Origin: Fibrobacter sp. UBA4297
Lineage (GTDB): Bacteria > Fibrobacterota > Fibrobacteria > Fibrobacterales > Fibrobacteraceae
Assembly: GCF_002394865.1 (NCBI RefSeq)
Contig: NZ_DGUZ01000010.1
Coordinates: forward strand, 1-53,793
Length of the DNA: 53,793 nt
Direction: 5' to 3'
Under the pieces are notes generated by a model. It saw only the letters and a program-made list of their open reading frames with translations, ran no database searches and was not told the origin of the DNA. The first letter of the stretch is position 1, and each line of letters opens with the position of its first letter. Positions 35,425 through 42,816 of the stretch are shown piece after piece. Both the position numbers and the translations under genes were made by a program.

Positions 35425-35625
35425 AACAATTTTTGTGCAAGCATGCTTTCCGCAACTCTCACCTTAACAAGTTTTGGGCATAGCCCGAAACTGGCGCCTC
35501 AGCTATGAAATGTATGCAAGCATACATTTCGCAGCATTCGGCTTAACAGTTTTTGGACTTCGTCCGAACTATGGCGGTTTGAATATGAAGACTGTGCAAG
35601 CACGTCTTCGCATTCAAACCTTAAC
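35425..35625. repeat. Composite palindromic repeat, unit 3 (three sub-units)
   Basis: Three sub-units in tandem, each with a CAAG-loop hairpin followed by CCTTAACAAGTTTT-like DNA: TGTGCAAGCATGC near 35434, AAATGTATG-CAAG-CATACATTT (35508-35529), and GAAGACTGTG-CAAG-CACGTCTTC (35587-35609) nested in outer arms GGTTTGAAT/ATTCAAACC. Between them are GGGCATAGCCC and GGACTTCGTCC hairpins. Confidence 0.8.
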
Positions 35626-35744
35626 AAGTTCTCAACATTTATCAAAATGTTATCAACAACTATTTTATGAATTTTAGGGAGCGGGGGAGTTTGTGAATTG
35701 TTTTCTAAAAAAGTTATACTAAATTTCAATTCGGATCGAAAATG

Positions 35745-35820
35745 TTTGGACACTTCGTGTCCTACCTTAATCGCCTCGGTCATAGAACATACAAGTATGT
35801 TCTGCGACTCTCGGCTCATA
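35745..35820. repeat. Composite palindromic repeat, unit 4
   Basis: Hairpin GGACACTTCGTGTCC (35748-35762), then AGAACATACAAGTATGTTCT (35784-35803) followed by GCGACTCTCGGCTCATA, the same spacer as in unit 1, immediately before parS site 6. Confidence 0.8.
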
Positions 35821-35821
35821 A

Positions 35822-35837
35822 GGTTTCACGTGAAACA
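35822..35837. promoter_or_regulatory. parS-like site 6
   Basis: GGTTTCACGTGAAACA, one base from consensus, 123 bases before rsmG. Confidence 0.85.
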
Positions 35838-35853
35838 TTTTCTGTTTAAATAT

Positions 35854-35904
35854 CACTGGATCCTTCGACTTCGCAACTTCATTGCTTCGCTCAGGATGAC
35901 AGTG
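35854..35904. repeat. Interspersed repeat ending TCAGGATGACAGTG
   Basis: CACTGGATCCTTCGACTTCG ... TTCGCTCAGGATGACAGTG: a long imperfect palindrome with CACTG/CAGTG ends. Elements ending GCTCAGGATGACA are frequent in some bacterial genomes. Confidence 0.55.
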
Positions 35905-35959
35905 GCATCTGAAAAAAGCCTATCCCTATACTAAACTCGGGATGGCAATGTGAGAAAAC

Positions 35960-36613
35960 TTGAGTTACAGAACTAACAAAGCGCAGCAAAATCTCTTGAA
36001 CCAGTTCCTTTCGGAACATGGTGTACAGCTGTCCGAAGAGACCCTCGACAAGCTTTATCAGTTTGCAGACTTGGTGGTGGACACCAAGGAATATGGCAAC
36101 TTGATTTCGGCAAAGGATTCCGAGAAGTTTTTGAGCAGGCACATCGCCGACTCGCTCGTCCCGTTTGTGTTTATGGGGAAGGAAATTTCCGCTCAGGGTG
36201 GCAAACTCCGTTGGGCCGATATGGGTGCTGGTGCAGGTTGCCCAGTTTTCCCGCTTGCGATTGCCATGCCAAACGTGCAATTCTATGCGGTTGAACCACG
36301 CCACATGCGCGTGAACTTTATGCAGATGGTCAAGGAAAAACTCCACTTGGACAACTTGACTGTCGTCGGCAAGCGCTTTGAAACTTCCGGCCTGACCGAC
36401 CTTGACTTTATCAGCTGCCGTGCCCTCTCGACTTTCGAAAACGACTGGGAACGCGCTAAAGTTGGACTCAAGAAAGATGGCACATTCGTCACTCTCAAGA
36501 GTTTCAACAACATTGCCCATTTGGAAAATGATCCGAAAGTGCATATCCAGAAGTATGAACTTCCAGAAGAAGAACAGGTGTACGCTCTAGTCACCCGAGG
36601 TAATAATGACTAA
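35960..36613 (+). CDS. rsmG: 16S rRNA (guanine-527)-N7-methyltransferase
   Basis: 217 aa, also called GidB. The SAM-binding motif is WADMGAGAGCPVFPLAIAMPN, with FYAVEPRHMRVNFM and a catalytic-region ISCRALSTFEND as in the family. It modifies G527 of 16S rRNA. The start must be the TTG at 35960: a stop codon (TGA, 35951-35953) lies three codons upstream and the next ATG would remove conserved sequence. The stop overlaps parA by 8 bases. rsmG-parA-parB is a classic origin-proximal arrangement. Confidence 0.93.
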   Translation: MSYRTNKAQQNLLNQFLSEHGVQLSEETLDKLYQFADLVVDTKEYGNLISAKDSEKFLSRHIADSLVPFVFMGKEISAQGGKLRWADMGAGAGCPVFPLAIAMPNVQFYAVEPRHMRVNFMQMVKEKLHLDNLTVVGKRFETSGLTDLDFISCRALSTFENDWERAKVGLKKDGTFVTLKSFNNIAHLENDPKVHIQKYELPEEEQVYALVTRGNND

Positions 36614-37391
36614 AATTATCGCCATATGCAACCAAAAAGGTGGCGTCGGTAAAACTACTACGGCCGTGAACTTGGCCGCGAGTTTTGCAGCCCTTGAAAA
36701 AAAGACACTTCTTTTAGACATGGACCCGCAGGGTAATGCCTCTCAAGGTCTCGGTTTCATGGAATCCCAGGACATGGATATCCACGAAATTCTGGACATG
36801 GCTGGTAATCCGGACAACCTCACGCTCGAAAACATCAAGCCCGCCATCTTGGATACGTCACTTGAATACCTCAAGGTCATCACTTCTGGACCGGACCTCG
36901 CCGTCATGGAAATTGAACTTGTCAACGCCATGAGCCGTGAACGCAGACTTGAACGCGTGATGAACGTTCTCAAGCAGGAGTTCGATTTTATCATCATCGA
37001 CGCTCCTCCGAGCCTGAACTTACTCACAATTAATACACTGACGGCCGCAACGAGCGTGCTCATTCCGGTGCAGTGTGAATATTATGCATTGCAGGGTATG
37101 ACTGAACTTTTCAAGACCATCCGTGAAGTCCAGAAGAATCTGAACTCCAACTTGAAAATCGAAGGCGCCCTCCTCACGATGTACGATTCCCGTCTGAGTC
37201 TTTCGAAGCAGGTTGCCGAAGAAGTTCGCGAAAACTTGAGCGACACTGTTTTCCAGACGATGATTCCGCGCAACGTGAAACTCTCCGAAGCTCCGTCCCA
37301 CGGCAAGCCGGTCATCCTTTACGATGTGCAGAGCACAGGTTCGCAGTCGTACATGAAACTCGCCGAAGAAATATTGAATAAGGAAAAATAG
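36606..37391 (+). CDS. parA: Chromosome-partitioning ATPase ParA (Soj)
   Basis: 261 aa. Deviant Walker A KGGVGKTTT (11-19), motif LLDMDPQGNASQGLG, Walker B FIIIDAPPSLNLLT and the C-terminal IPRNVKLSEAPSHGKPV typical of chromosomal Soj/ParA. It forms ATP-dependent dimers on nucleoid DNA and moves ParB-parS complexes. The short N-terminus lacks a DNA-binding HTH, as expected for a chromosomal (type Ib-like) ParA. Coupled to rsmG; parB follows after a 94-base gap containing a simple AGAGCTTAGAACTTAGAGC-type repeat. Confidence 0.97.
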   Translation: MTKIIAICNQKGGVGKTTTAVNLAASFAALEKKTLLLDMDPQGNASQGLGFMESQDMDIHEILDMAGNPDNLTLENIKPAILDTSLEYLKVITSGPDLAVMEIELVNAMSRERRLERVMNVLKQEFDFIIIDAPPSLNLLTINTLTAATSVLIPVQCEYYALQGMTELFKTIREVQKNLNSNLKIEGALLTMYDSRLSLSKQVAEEVRENLSDTVFQTMIPRNVKLSEAPSHGKPVILYDVQSTGSQSYMKLAEEILNKEK

Positions 37392-37485
37392 AACTTAGAG
37401 CTTAGAACTTAGAGCTTAGTATTTTTTCTAAGTTCTGCCAACTAAATATTCTAGCAACTATTAACTACTAATTGAGAACTAAAAA

Positions 37486-38487
37486 ATGGGTAAACAAGCA
37501 CTTGGTCGCGGTCTCTCTGCAATTTTTAAGGCACACGATGTTCTCGGCAACTCTGTCGATAACGCTATCAACAATACCGCTGCTCCTGAAAACGCACAGC
37601 AGGACAACCAGAAAATCGTCGAAATCAACATCGACTTGATTGACCCGAACCCGTTCCAGCCGCGTAAGTTCTTCGACGACGACGAACTTGTCGAACTTGC
37701 TGAAACCATCGAAAAGCACGGACTCATCCAGCCGATTGCTGTCCGCAAGGTGGGCGACCGTTATCAGATTATCAGCGGTGAACGCCGTACTCGTGCATCG
37801 AAACTTGCCAACTGCAGAACCATCAAGGCTCAGGTTTACGAAAATCTCGACGACAAGACCATGAGCGAATGGGCTCTCATCGAGAACATCCAGCGTGTGG
37901 ACTTGAACCCGATTGAAGTGGCACAGTCTTACCAGCAGTTGATTGACAACCACAACTACACGCACGACGACTTGGCCAAAACAGTCGGCAAGTCCCGTTC
38001 CGCCATCACAAACGCACTTCGTCTTTTGAAGCTCCCAAACCAGGTCCAGGCCTGGATTCAGGAAGGCAAACTTGCAGGCGGTGCCGCCCGTGCTCTCTGC
38101 AGTGAAAAAATTGCAGACTCGGAAGCTCTCGCAAAGCGCGTCATCGAAGAAGGATTGAACGTCCGCCAGATCGAAGCTATTGCCCGTGGCGAAGATCCGT
38201 TTGCTCAGACGAGAGACGAGAGTGGAGAGACGAGAGAAGCGGAACCTGAAAATGTCGCAGCCGCTTCCGAAGAAGATGAAATGCCGGAAGTCCACGGCAG
38301 CGAACCGAGGCCGAAGCCGGAACTCAGCGCCGACCTTAAGAACTTCGAAAACAGGCTCGAAACATTCTTCGGTACAAAGGTTGCACTCAACCCGAACGCC
38401 AAGGACCAGACCAAGGGCACCATCGTCATCAACTATTATTCCATGGATGACCTGACAAGAATTCAGGAAATAATGGACAACCGCTAA
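37486..38487 (+). CDS. parB: ParB/Spo0J CTPase, parS-binding protein
   Basis: 333 aa. N-terminal ParA-interaction motif (KQALGRGLSAIF), CTP-binding ParB domain with GERRTRASKLA (98-108) and ALIENIQRVDLNPIE, a helix-turn-helix at about 155-185 (THDDLAKTVGKSRSAITNALRLLKLP) and a C-terminal dimerisation region (FENRLETFFGTKVALN). Its probable targets are the six parS-like sites at 31225-35837. The linker at about residues 240-252 (TRDESGETREAE) is encoded by an ACGAGAG repeat (38206-38238) also present in secA and between genes. Confidence 0.97.
   Translation: MGKQALGRGLSAIFKAHDVLGNSVDNAINNTAAPENAQQDNQKIVEINIDLIDPNPFQPRKFFDDDELVELAETIEKHGLIQPIAVRKVGDRYQIISGERRTRASKLANCRTIKAQVYENLDDKTMSEWALIENIQRVDLNPIEVAQSYQQLIDNHNYTHDDLAKTVGKSRSAITNALRLLKLPNQVQAWIQEGKLAGGAARALCSEKIADSEALAKRVIEEGLNVRQIEAIARGEDPFAQTRDESGETREAEPENVAAASEEDEMPEVHGSEPRPKPELSADLKNFENRLETFFGTKVALNPNAKDQTKGTIVINYYSMDDLTRIQEIMDNR
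38206..38238. repeat. ACGAGAGACGAGAG repeat inside parB
   Basis: Tandem GACGAGA units within coding sequence of the ParB linker. Reverse complement of the units in secA (13664-13696) and at 47821-47868. Confidence 0.8.
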
Positions 38488-38499
38488 CGGTAAAAAATC

Positions 38500-39300
38500 G
38501 TGAGTCGTAAGTATTACACTATCCAGATTATTCCGGAAAACACGACCGGTGCAAGGAAGTACCGCATATCGAGCAAGCAGTTTTGGTTGTTCCATATCGG
38601 GCTTGTCCTAGTCGCTATCATTCTTATTTTGTTCATTGTCCATATCGCAAAAATCAACAAGACTCTTGCGAACTATGAAAAGATGCGCGTGCATAACGCC
38701 CAGCTGATCAAGCAAAACGCAAACTATGAAGAGCTCTTCTCGAGACTTGATTCGCTATGGATCATGGAAAATAGAATCCAGAATATCTTCGAGACATTCC
38801 TCGAAAACGACTCCAACAAAATCAACAGCATCATCGAGCGCAACCGTTTTGCGCACGTACCGTCCGAAAAGAACCACATCGACTTCGAAGGAATCCACAA
38901 CTGGCTAACGACCGACGAAAAAATCCGCCTGGAACGCATCCCGAACGTGATTCCGGCGGTCGGCATTATCAGTAAAAAGTTTTCATACGAAAATAAGCAC
39001 CTGGGAATCGACATCTCGGCCCGCAAGGGAAACCCGGTCTTTGCATCGGGTAGCGGAAAGGTCACATTCGCAGGTAACAGTGGCGATCTCGGAAACACAG
39101 TTGTCATCGACCACCAGAACGGTTACAAGTCATCCTATTCACATCTCAAAAGTATAAGAACTCGAAGGGGAGCGAACGTTACAAAAGGAGATGTCATTGG
39201 CTATGTTGGCGATACCGGCAACACGAGCGGTCCGCACTTGCATTACTCCATTACCAAGAACAACGTTCCGCAAGATCCAGAAACGATATTTACTTACTAG
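38500..39300 (+). CDS. Membrane-anchored M23 (LytM-type) peptidase
   Basis: 266 aa from a GTG start. One membrane helix (about 32-52: LFHIGLVLVAIILILFIVHIA), a coiled segment, then an M23 domain with zinc ligands intact: NKHLGIDIS (H-x3-D), SSYSHLKSI and SGPHLHYSI. It probably cuts peptidoglycan cross-links or activates amidases. It lies 12 bases after parB and directly before a bactofilin gene; M23 peptidase-bactofilin pairs are known in cell-shape control (for example in Helicobacter and Leptospira relatives), so a joint role is likely. Confidence 0.92.
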   Translation: MSRKYYTIQIIPENTTGARKYRISSKQFWLFHIGLVLVAIILILFIVHIAKINKTLANYEKMRVHNAQLIKQNANYEELFSRLDSLWIMENRIQNIFETFLENDSNKINSIIERNRFAHVPSEKNHIDFEGIHNWLTTDEKIRLERIPNVIPAVGIISKKFSYENKHLGIDISARKGNPVFASGSGKVTFAGNSGDLGNTVVIDHQNGYKSSYSHLKSIRTRRGANVTKGDVIGYVGDTGNTSGPHLHYSITKNNVPQDPETIFTY

Positions 39301-39322
39301 CATAATAAATTAGGGGAAAATT

Positions 39323-39679
39323 ATGGCAAGCAAGAACGAACAGGAATTCACTCAAATTGGGAGAAGTGTTCAGGTTAATGGCGACATAGCCGGAAAAACG
39401 GATTTGCGCATCGCCGGAAAAGTTTACGGAAACGTCTCTATCGATGGAGAGTTAATTCTCGAAAAGCTTGCTATTATAGAGGGCGACGTCAAATGTGGCG
39501 CCGCTATTCTTGCTGGTGTCATCAAAGGGAATGTAGATTGCAAAAGCAAACTCCTATTGCAGGATAATGCCAAAATTATCGGAAACGTAAAAGCAGAGCA
39601 GCTCATCATCAACGAGGGAGCCATCCTTCAGGGCAACTGCGACATGAACGAATCGCAGGCAAGAAAGAAAAAAGAATAA
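39323..39679 (+). CDS. Bactofilin
   Basis: 118 aa, a single bactofilin (DUF583) beta-helix: FTQIGRSVQVNGDIAGKTDLRIAGKVYGNVSIDGELILEKLAIIEGDVKCGAAILAGVIKGNVDCKSKLLLQ. The repeated G-x-[VI]-x-G pattern marks the triangular beta-helix that polymerises without nucleotide. AGGGGAAAA precedes the ATG. It follows the M23 gene by 22 bases and most likely scaffolds that peptidase at the membrane. Confidence 0.95.
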   Translation: MASKNEQEFTQIGRSVQVNGDIAGKTDLRIAGKVYGNVSIDGELILEKLAIIEGDVKCGAAILAGVIKGNVDCKSKLLLQDNAKIIGNVKAEQLIINEGAILQGNCDMNESQARKKKE

Positions 39680-40031
39680 TTCACCACCTATATTAAATAA
39701 TACTAGATATATTTATATATGATATTTAATATTTAATGTTGTGAATAGTGGATAAAAATTTTGAGAAAGAAACGTAACTCTATGAAAATCAACAACTTAC
39801 AGAAATAAACATATTGTGGATTTATGTTGAAAATTTAAAATTTATTCACTTTCTTCAACGTTGATAGATGTTGAACCTGAGTTTTCAATGTTAATTCACC
39901 AAATGTGCACGAAAGTATGTTGAAGATTCTGTGACAAAGTTCACAATTAGGTGTGTTTTTTCACAAAATGAACGAAAAAAAGTACAAAGTTTTCAATTTC
40001 TATTGCCAAAAGCTATATTCTACGAAGTTGT
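39680..40031. other. A+T-rich gene-free stretch; second oriC candidate
   Basis: 352 bases, strongly A+T-rich, no gene. Near-DnaA boxes: TGTGAATAG (39740-39748), AGTGGATAA, TGTGGATTT (near 39816) and TTATTCACT (39842-39850). ATTTATTCACTTT and ATTGTGGATTT are shared with 31068-31551. TGTTGA(A) also occurs repeatedly (near 39827, 39861, 39870, 39919). The arrangement suits an initiator-binding region, but no perfect consensus box is present. Confidence 0.4.
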
Positions 40032-40781
40032 ATGGAAAAAAAGGTTCTTAAGATTGGTCAAATCTCTGATACCCACATCGGTGCTGATGCGAGTTGTGTC
40101 CAGGATATTGATGTTCGCAAGAATTTTTTGACTGCTTACAATGCCGATTCGATGAAAAACCTGGACCTTCTTGTGATATCGGGCGACCTGGCCGATGAGG
40201 AGAGTCCGGAAGCCTATGCCTATATCGCCGGCATCCTAGAGGATTGCAAAGTCCCGGTGTGCATCATTCCCGGAAATCACGACAAGTTGGAGATTATGGA
40301 AAAGTTCTTCGACTTGAATGGGAAGGTTCACAATGGCAGGTGCTATTACCGTTACGATATTGCCGGGCGTTCTATTTTCTTTTTGGACAGTGCGGACGGA
40401 ACGGTTTCGAGCGACCAGCTGCGTTGGTTAGAAGAAGAGACGGCGAAGGTAGAAGGCGAGGTCCTTTTGTTCTTGCACCATCCGCCATGCCATTGCAACC
40501 ACAAGTTCATGGACTTGCGCTATGCGATGAAGAACATCGACGAAGTCCAGGCGACGCTTTCGAAGATAAATAATCTCAAGTACATTTTTGTCGGGCACTA
40601 CCATAGCGAGATGGTCGAGAAGATTGGAGACAAGACGGTCTTTGTGACACCATCGACGCAGATGCAGATTGATCCGAATAGTTCGGTATTTTGTCTGAGT
40701 TCTGCTGCACCGGGCTGGCGCGTAGTTGAGTGGGGCGAAAATTTTATGGAAACAAAGGTTTATTTTTCAAATACCCCTTGA
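40032..40781 (+). CDS. Calcineurin-like metallophosphoesterase (CpdA-like)
   Basis: 249 aa, soluble. All metal motifs of class III cyclic-nucleotide-type phosphoesterases are present: GQISDTHIGADA, LLVISGDLAD, IIPGNHDK, LLFLHHPPCHC and IFVGHYHSEM. It may hydrolyse cyclic nucleotides or other phosphodiesters; given the cNMP-binding protein at 3356, a cyclic-nucleotide role is possible but unproven. The ribosome-binding site is weak. The tRNA gene follows 35 bases later on the same strand. Confidence 0.88.
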   Translation: MEKKVLKIGQISDTHIGADASCVQDIDVRKNFLTAYNADSMKNLDLLVISGDLADEESPEAYAYIAGILEDCKVPVCIIPGNHDKLEIMEKFFDLNGKVHNGRCYYRYDIAGRSIFFLDSADGTVSSDQLRWLEEETAKVEGEVLLFLHHPPCHCNHKFMDLRYAMKNIDEVQATLSKINNLKYIFVGHYHSEMVEKIGDKTVFVTPSTQMQIDPNSSVFCLSSAAPGWRVVEWGENFMETKVYFSNTP

Positions 40782-40816
40782 AATTCCTAAAATTATTTAC
40801 TAAATTTGCAATCAAT

Positions 40817-40888
40817 GGCGGTTTAGCTCAGTGGTAGAGCACTGGAATCATAATCCATTGGTCCGGGGTTCAAATCCCTGAACCGCTA
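40817..40888 (+). tRNA. tRNA with CAT anticodon (elongator Met or Ile2)
   Basis: A cloverleaf can be folded: acceptor GGCGGTT/AACCGCT (one G-T pair), D-stem GCTC/GAGC, anticodon stem CTGGA/TCCAT (outer pair mismatched) with loop ATCATAA, variable TGGTC, and T-stem CGGGG/CCCTG with TTCAAAT. The anticodon CAT is at 40849-40851. The anticodon stem lacks the three G-C pairs of an initiator. TTGGTC in the variable region is reminiscent of tRNA-Ile2 (lysidine-modified). CCA is not encoded. Confidence 0.93.
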
Positions 40889-40909
40889 TTACAAAAAAAA
40901 GAGGCGAGT

Positions 40910-41335
40910 ATGTCAAAAAAAATTCTAGTAATTTCACTTTTGGCAATCGCCTCTTTTTTTGTTTCCTGCTCTGAAAAGCAGCCGGAATCAAAGGCCGAGA
41001 GCCAGGTCGTGTTGCCGCAGTCGCAGCCGATTGTGCCTGTGCTTCCGTTTACGGCTCCTGCAAAATCCGTTATCACTGTTGAAAAGGCAATGACTTACGC
41101 AAAGGCAAGCAATGGTCTCATTGAGCTTGGCGTAAAGTGGTCCGAAAAAATCGACAAGGCCAAGGATTTTGAAAAAATCCAGATTCTCAATGCTTACAAC
41201 GTTGCCCGTGACCAGCTTTGCGCTCGTGTAGGCTTGCAGGGCGGTATCGCGGAATTTGACTGGATTACGAATGTGGCCATGAAGAATCCGGAAAATAAGC
41301 TCGCTTTTGAAAAAGCCGGATTCAAGGTTAAGTAG
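40910..41335 (+). CDS. Small lipoprotein, unknown function
   Basis: 141 aa. Signal peptide with lipobox (MSKKILVISLLAIASFFVSC, Cys 20), a short glutamine/proline-rich segment and a helical domain (VEKAMTYAKASNGLIELGVKWSEKIDKAKDFEKIQILNAYNVARDQLCARVGLQGGIAEFDWITNVAMKNPENKLAFEKAGFKVK). GAGG precedes the ATG. It starts 22 bases after the tRNA and ends at a terminator, so it may be read through from the tRNA promoter. No family recognised. Confidence 0.75.
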   Translation: MSKKILVISLLAIASFFVSCSEKQPESKAESQVVLPQSQPIVPVLPFTAPAKSVITVEKAMTYAKASNGLIELGVKWSEKIDKAKDFEKIQILNAYNVARDQLCARVGLQGGIAEFDWITNVAMKNPENKLAFEKAGFKVK

Positions 41336-41361
41336 TTTTTAGGTATTAGATGCGCTAAAAA

Positions 41362-41389
41362 ACGCCGCGAAGACTCGCGGTTTTTTTTG
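41362..41389 (+). terminator. Terminator between the lipoprotein and glycosyltransferase genes
   Basis: CCGCG-AAGACT-CGCGG followed by eight T and preceded by AAAAAAC; suitable for the plus strand and possibly for the convergent minus-strand unit. Confidence 0.8.
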
Positions 41390-41397
41390 TTTGTAGA

Positions 41398-41425
41398 TTT
41401 CGCGACAAGTGTGGAATGACGGCGT
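41398..41425. repeat. Interspersed repeat (CGCGACAAGTGTGGAATGACG type)
   Basis: TTTCGCGACAAGTGTGGAAT followed by GACGGCG, closely matching CGCGACAAGTGCGGAATGAC near 28988. Confidence 0.6.
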
Positions 41426-41439
41426 TGAAATTTTGAATT

Positions 41440-42816
41440 TTACTTTTTAATCGCTTTATTATAAACAGCGATTTGGCGTTGAATGATTCTGTCCCAGGTG
41501 AAGCATTCGTCAATGCGTTTGTGTGCACCGGCAAGAAGTTTCTGAATTAAAGTCGGGTCAGCTTCAAGGCGCTTGAATGCATCGGCGAGCGCGACGGGGT
41601 CTTTTTCGGGAACGAGAATCCCGGACTCTCCATCAACAACGACATCCGGAATGCCGCCGACATTGCTTGCGACAATCGGCAGTCCAAGTTCCATCGCTTC
41701 GATGAGCACGACTCCGAGTCCTTCGGTGTCGCCCTTATGGTCGACGATTGCTGGGAGCACAAAGACGTTTGCCGTCTTGTATTCGTTTGCGAGATCTTCG
41801 GGTGAGAGTTTGCCTGTGAAAATGATATCTGCAGGACTTTCACTTCCTACTTCTAGCTTCCTATTTCGTACTGCTTCCGCTTGCTGTTTCAGCTGTTCGG
41901 TCAGGTCGCCGACACCGACAATGCGGATTTCGAACTTGTCCTTTGGCAGGTACTTTGCAGCTTCGATGAGGTAGCAGATTCCCTTGCGTTCGATGTGTCG
42001 CCCGACAAAGAGAATTTTGAACTTGGCATTTACCGGATGCGGAACGGGGAGTTGCGGCCTTTGACCACTTAGTGCTTCAGCACTTATGTGGGCATGGCCA
42101 CCTTTAGGTGGTGTGTCCCCACCCTGGTGGCCACGCGCACTAAGCGATGGATCGCTAAGTGCTGTCCGCCCGCTAGAAGAGGTAGCGGATGCTGCATTTG
42201 CAGCAGAAGCGAGGGGAAGACTTGCCCCTTCGAGAGTCGTTCCGTACGGGCTCCATTCAACATTTACGTTGTGGAGCGCCTTGATTTTTCCGGCAGTGAA
42301 ACTCGAGTTTGCAAAGATGGCTTGCGCTTGCCCGATGGCAAATTTTAAAAGCGGCTTGATCCATTTCTTTTTGCGGATGAGCAGAAGCTCTGCGCCGTGG
42401 AAGTTTAGTACGAGCGGGATATGGAAAAGCTTTGATGCGCCAAGTGCAATGTAGGCATGCGGGAACGGCCAGTGCGCGTGTATCACGTCGGGGCGCCATT
42501 TACGACAAATTCTAATGCACTGAAAAAATCCGTTGATGATGTAGGGGATGGCGAGCAGCTGTAGCCACGGCTTGGATGCCATTTTGCTTGGGGCGCCTTC
42601 CTCATGCGTGAGGATTTCACAGCTTGCGGGGGCGTAACGGAATCGGTTTACGCGTGTTCCGTCGATGTCGTGGCTTTTGAGTCCTTTGTAAGCGGGGGCA
42701 AGTACCTGGATTTCGACACCTGCTTTTTTCAGGTGCGCAATGGATGTGCGCAGCCACGGGACTTCGGCATCTTCTTGAAATCTTGGGTAGACAGAGCCTA
42801 TGACAAGGACTTTCAT
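41440..42816 (-). CDS. Glycosyltransferase family 4 with in-frame repeat insertions
   Basis: 458 aa, GT-B fold. N-terminal acceptor domain MKVLVIGSVYPRFQEDAEVPWLRTSI..., VIHAHWPFPHAYIALGASKLFHIPLVLNFHGAE; donor domain FKILFVGRHIERKGICYLIEAAKYL, IIFTGKLSPEDLANEYKTANVFVLPA and the GT4 signature EGLGVVLIEAMELGLPIVASNVGGIPDVV. Between them (about residues 195-255) lies a low-complexity run coded by palindromic repeats (42065-42235), and a second insert RKLEVGSESP is coded by 41837-41868. Without the inserts the length is normal. It is coupled to the upstream gene by a 4-base overlap. Substrate unknown. Confidence 0.88.
   Translation of the reverse strand: MKVLVIGSVYPRFQEDAEVPWLRTSIAHLKKAGVEIQVLAPAYKGLKSHDIDGTRVNRFRYAPASCEILTHEEGAPSKMASKPWLQLLAIPYIINGFFQCIRICRKWRPDVIHAHWPFPHAYIALGASKLFHIPLVLNFHGAELLLIRKKKWIKPLLKFAIGQAQAIFANSSFTAGKIKALHNVNVEWSPYGTTLEGASLPLASAANAASATSSSGRTALSDPSLSARGHQGGDTPPKGGHAHISAEALSGQRPQLPVPHPVNAKFKILFVGRHIERKGICYLIEAAKYLPKDKFEIRIVGVGDLTEQLKQQAEAVRNRKLEVGSESPADIIFTGKLSPEDLANEYKTANVFVLPAIVDHKGDTEGLGVVLIEAMELGLPIVASNVGGIPDVVVDGESGILVPEKDPVALADAFKRLEADPTLIQKLLAGAHKRIDECFTWDRIIQRQIAVYNKAIKK
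41837..41868. repeat. GGAAGT-type repeat inside the glycosyltransferase gene
   Basis: ACTTCCTACTTCTAGCTTCC; the same tract as 4614-4644 in the substrate-binding lipoprotein gene, where it is read in the other direction. Confidence 0.7.
42065..42235. repeat. Array of palindromic elements inside the glycosyltransferase gene
   Basis: Successive hairpins AGTGCTTCAGCACT, CCACCTTTAGGTGG, a near-perfect CACTAAGCGAT/ATCGCTAAGTG pair (42138-42161) and a block at 42169-42230 with CGCTAGA-GGTAGCG-GCGAGGGG-CTT-CCCC order, matching 4654-4727. All are translated as an Ala/Ser/Gly-rich insert. Confidence 0.8.

Larger units (their letters stand above)
35411..35959. other. Gene-free stretch upstream of rsmG
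   Basis: 549 bases with no supported gene. It holds the palindromic units at 35425-35625 and 35745-35820, an A+T-rich segment at about 35630-35690 with ATTTATCAAAATGTTATCAA-like DNA (possible DnaA-like TTATCAACA at 35650-35658), parS site 6 and an interspersed repeat at 35854-35904. The rsmG-parAB promoter is presumably near 35905-35955 but no good -35/-10 pair stands out. Confidence 0.5.

Noticed and set aside
35425..35820. CRISPR-like array
   Set aside because: Repeated units are palindromic with variable stems and irregular spacing; there are no constant direct repeats with equal spacers and no cas genes.
37468..38595. A 375-codon minus-strand frame across parB
   Set aside because: Antisense of parB, which has clear family motifs on the plus strand.
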